The notes beneath the pieces are model-generated. The model was not told where the DNA came from. It saw only the letters and a list, made by a program, of their open reading frames with translations, and did not search any database. A program made the position numbers and the translations under genes. From positions 1-6,605 of the forward strand of contig JBFFSQ010000169.1 of NCBI GenBank assembly GCA_041572275.1: 6,605 bases of DNA, given 5' to 3'. Source of the DNA: JBFFSQ01 sp041572275 (GTDB lineage: Bacteria > Pseudomonadota > Gammaproteobacteria > SZUA-229). Every line of letters starts with the position of its first letter. The first letter of the stretch is position 1. This document shows positions 4,791 through 6,605 of this stretch, piece by piece.

Positions 4791-6605
4791 ACAGCTGGAA
4801 ATTCGTGATTACTTAAGCCACTGTCCTCCATTTGACAAGCTCAGTATCGACGAGCTAGATCGAATCAGTCAGGATCTGGAAATAACCTACATCCGTCGCG
4901 GTCGCGAACTGTTAAGTCTGGGTGAGGATAATCAGTTTTTGTATCTGATTCGTTCCGGTGCCATGGCAGTTTATGATGCCAGCGGTAATCTGAAGGGGCA
5001 GTACAGGGATGGAGACTGGGTAGGCTACAGATCGGTGTTACGTGGTGGTGAAATTACCATGATGGTTGAGGCTGTGGAAGACAGCCTGTTGTATATGATT
5101 CCTGGTGAAATATTCAGGTCACTGGTTGAACGCTATGACTTTATTCAGCAATATTTTTCTAAACAGAAACCGGAACGCTTACGTCAGGCGATTCTGGAAT
5201 TGCGCAACAGCGGCGATAATATTCTGTCATCAACCCGGGTTGGAGACCTGATTCATGGTAAGCCGCTAATAGTTGAGGTAGATACCAGTATTCGTGAGCT
5301 CGCACATAAAATGACTGAGGCCGGGAATACAACGGCAGTAGTGACTCGAAACGGCAAGCTGGTTGGAATTATTAATGATCGTGCCTTTTGTACTAAAGTG
5401 GCTTGCCGAGAGCTGTCGCTGGATGAGTCGGTGACGGCTATTATGGCGGCAAATCCACGCACTATTTCGGCAAACAGTAAGGGCTCGGAAGCCTTATTGA
5501 AAATGGCCGAGTTTAACATTCGGCGTTTGCCGGTGATCGATGATGGGCATCTGCTGGGTGTGATTACAGCGACGGATTTGATTCGTCAGCAAACCCATAA
5601 CACCATATATTTAATTAATGAAATTTACCGAGCCAAGGATGTTGAAGAGCTTAGGTTGCTGAGTCATCAATTGCCAGAGACGCTGGTCAGCTTGGTCAAT
5701 CATAGTTTAACAGCCTACGACATTGGTCATGCGGTGAGCTCCATCGGCCGTGCGATTGTTCGGCGTATGATTCATTTTGTCGAGAAGGAATTAGGGCCGG
5801 CACCAGTGTCTTATGCCTGGATTGTGGCGGGCTCGATGGCGCGAAATGAGCAGACCGGCTTCTCCGATCAGGATAATGCATTGATGTTATCCAATGACTA
5901 TGATGAAGCTCTACATGGTCAATATTTTAAGCAATTCAGTCAGATGGTCTGTGACGGTTTAAATGCCTGTGGTTACGTTTATTGCCCAGGTGATGTTATG
6001 GCAACGAATCCAAAGTGGCGTCAACCGGTGGCTGTGTGGCAACAATATTTTAAGCAATGGATCGATGAGCCTGAGCCTATGGCATTAATGTATGCCAGCA
6101 TATTTTTTGATCTGTGTTGTGTGTATGGTGACCAGGGTTTACTCGATGAAGTACAGAAAGATATCTTGCCCAAAACACAGGATAATTCTATTTTTCTTGG
6201 GCATTTAAAAGCAAATGCCTTGAAGTTTCAGCCACCCATTGGTTTGTTCAGGAATTTCGTGCTTGAAAAAACCGGGAGTGAACACAAAGGTTTAAATCTC
6301 AAAAAACGAGGTACCGTGCCTATTATTGATCTGGCTCGTGTCTATGCACTATCTGCTGGAGTACCGGCCTTACATACTCAGGATCGGCTGCAAGCGGCCT
6401 ATGATGCAGGCAAGTTGAGTCGTGAGGGCATGGAGGATTTAACCGATGCGCTGGAATTTATCAGTACAGTGCGCCTGAAGCATCAGGCTCAGCAGGTAAG
6501 TCGAGGAGAAAATATTGACAACTATGTGCTGCCGGAACAGCTCACTTCACTGGAACGACGTCATCTGAAAGATGCGTTTGATGTGGTGAGTACGATTCAG
6601 TCGGT
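4780..6605 (+). CDS. cNMP-binding-like / CBS pair / DUF294 nucleotidyltransferase protein (3' end cut by the window)
   Basis: The frame is open for 608 codons to the right edge; family members are only slightly longer, so little seems missing. It starts MEIEQLEIRDYLSHCPPFDK, matching the usual family start. Domains in order are a cyclic-nucleotide-binding-like fold (about 12-125), two CBS modules (about 153-207 and 215-270), a GlnD-like nucleotidyltransferase domain with GSMARNEQ (351-358) and SDQDNA (362-367), where D363 and D365 are the likely metal-binding aspartates, and a DUF294 C-terminal domain including FFDLCCVYGD (441-450) and KKRGTVPIIDLARVYAL (508-524). No signal peptide or membrane helix is seen, so it is cytoplasmic. 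It probably transfers a nucleotidyl group to an unknown partner in response to ligands. Such genes often sit near VC_2705-type symporters. Its ATG lies inside the preceding gene and has no clear Shine-Dalgarno sequence. Confidence 0.92.
   Translation, partial: MEIEQLEIRDYLSHCPPFDKLSIDELDRISQDLEITYIRRGRELLSLGEDNQFLYLIRSGAMAVYDASGNLKGQYRDGDWVGYRSVLRGGEITMMVEAVEDSLLYMIPGEIFRSLVERYDFIQQYFSKQKPERLRQAILELRNSGDNILSSTRVGDLIHGKPLIVEVDTSIRELAHKMTEAGNTTAVVTRNGKLVGIINDRAFCTKVACRELSLDESVTAIMAANPRTISANSKGSEALLKMAEFNIRRLPVIDDGHLLGVITATDLIRQQTHNTIYLINEIYRAKDVEELRLLSHQLPETLVSLVNHSLTAYDIGHAVSSIGRAIVRRMIHFVEKELGPAPVSYAWIVAGSMARNEQTGFSDQDNALMLSNDYDEALHGQYFKQFSQMVCDGLNACGYVYCPGDVMATNPKWRQPVAVWQQYFKQWIDEPEPMALMYASIFFDLCCVYGDQGLLDEVQKDILPKTQDNSIFLGHLKANALKFQPPIGLFRNFVLEKTGSEHKGLNLKKRGTVPIIDLARVYALSAGVPALHTQDRLQAAYDAGKLSREGMEDLTDALEFISTVRLKHQAQQVSRGENIDNYVLPEQLTSLERRHLKDAFDVVSTIQS
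5920..6058 (+). repeat. 16-base exact direct repeat inside the DUF294 gene
   Basis: CAATATTTTAAGCAAT occurs at 5920-5935 and again at 6043-6058. The copies are offset by 123 bases, so both are read in the same frame and encode QYFKQ in each place. The similarity is partly explained by conserved YF-containing helices of the family, but the nucleotide identity extends over third codon positions. Confidence 0.8.

Noticed and set aside
4770..4800. Possible frameshift joining the 151-residue protein to the DUF294 protein
   Set aside because: The downstream protein has its own family-typical start (MEIEQLEIRDYLSHCPPF), so this is an ordinary gene overlap rather than a broken fusion.
5253..5881. 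Minus-strand open frames opposite the CBS and nucleotidyltransferase regions
   Set aside because: They are antisense to a continuous, well-conserved coding frame on the plus strand that runs from 4780 to the window end.
1..6605. CRISPR arrays, insertion sequences, tRNA genes or attachment sites
   Set aside because: No regularly spaced repeats, transposase-like frames, terminal inverted repeats or tRNA-like cloverleaf sequences were seen on either strand.

Overview
The window looks like chromosomal DNA from a gammaproteobacterium of roughly balanced base composition, possibly a marine lineage. This rests on protein family resemblance and gene order, because there is no rRNA or other taxonomic marker here, so finer placement is not supported. 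I see no mobile element, CRISPR array, tRNA or other RNA gene.

The left third (1-1763, minus strand) is the front of a compact ABC-exporter operon of the GldA/GldF/GldG-like type. An ATPase (816-1763) overlaps an ABC-2 permease (70-819) by four bases. Three bases after the permease stop, the first 22 codons of a further membrane protein, probably GldG-like, run off the left edge. The substrate is unknown.

A 304-base divergent intergenic region (1764-2067) separates this operon from a plus-strand pair. The pair is a small DUF4212 membrane subunit (2068-2325) and a large sodium:solute symporter of the VC_2705 subfamily (2337-4118). Both have good Shine-Dalgarno sequences, and the pair ends in a strong intrinsic terminator (4138-4171). 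The two proteins probably form one Na+-driven uptake system, likely for a small carboxylate, although the substrate cannot be read from the sequence. The large subunit carries an EF-hand-like Asp/Asn loop in an extended hydrophilic segment.

After the terminator come an AT-rich gap and a second plus-strand unit: an unrecognised membrane-anchored protein of 151 residues (4335-4790), overlapping by 11 bases a long open reading frame that continues past the right edge (4780-6605). The long frame encodes a cNMP-binding-like / CBS-pair / DUF294 nucleotidyltransferase protein, a GlnD-like signalling architecture often found beside this type of symporter. The plausible story is a transporter next to a cytoplasmic sensor/nucleotidyltransferase that tunes it or the linked metabolism. 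The small anchored protein is the least explained gene. Most families here are known, and I do not see clear evidence of a wholly new system. The best leads are the orphan 151-residue protein, the Ca2+-loop-like insertion and the degenerate cyclic-nucleotide pocket.
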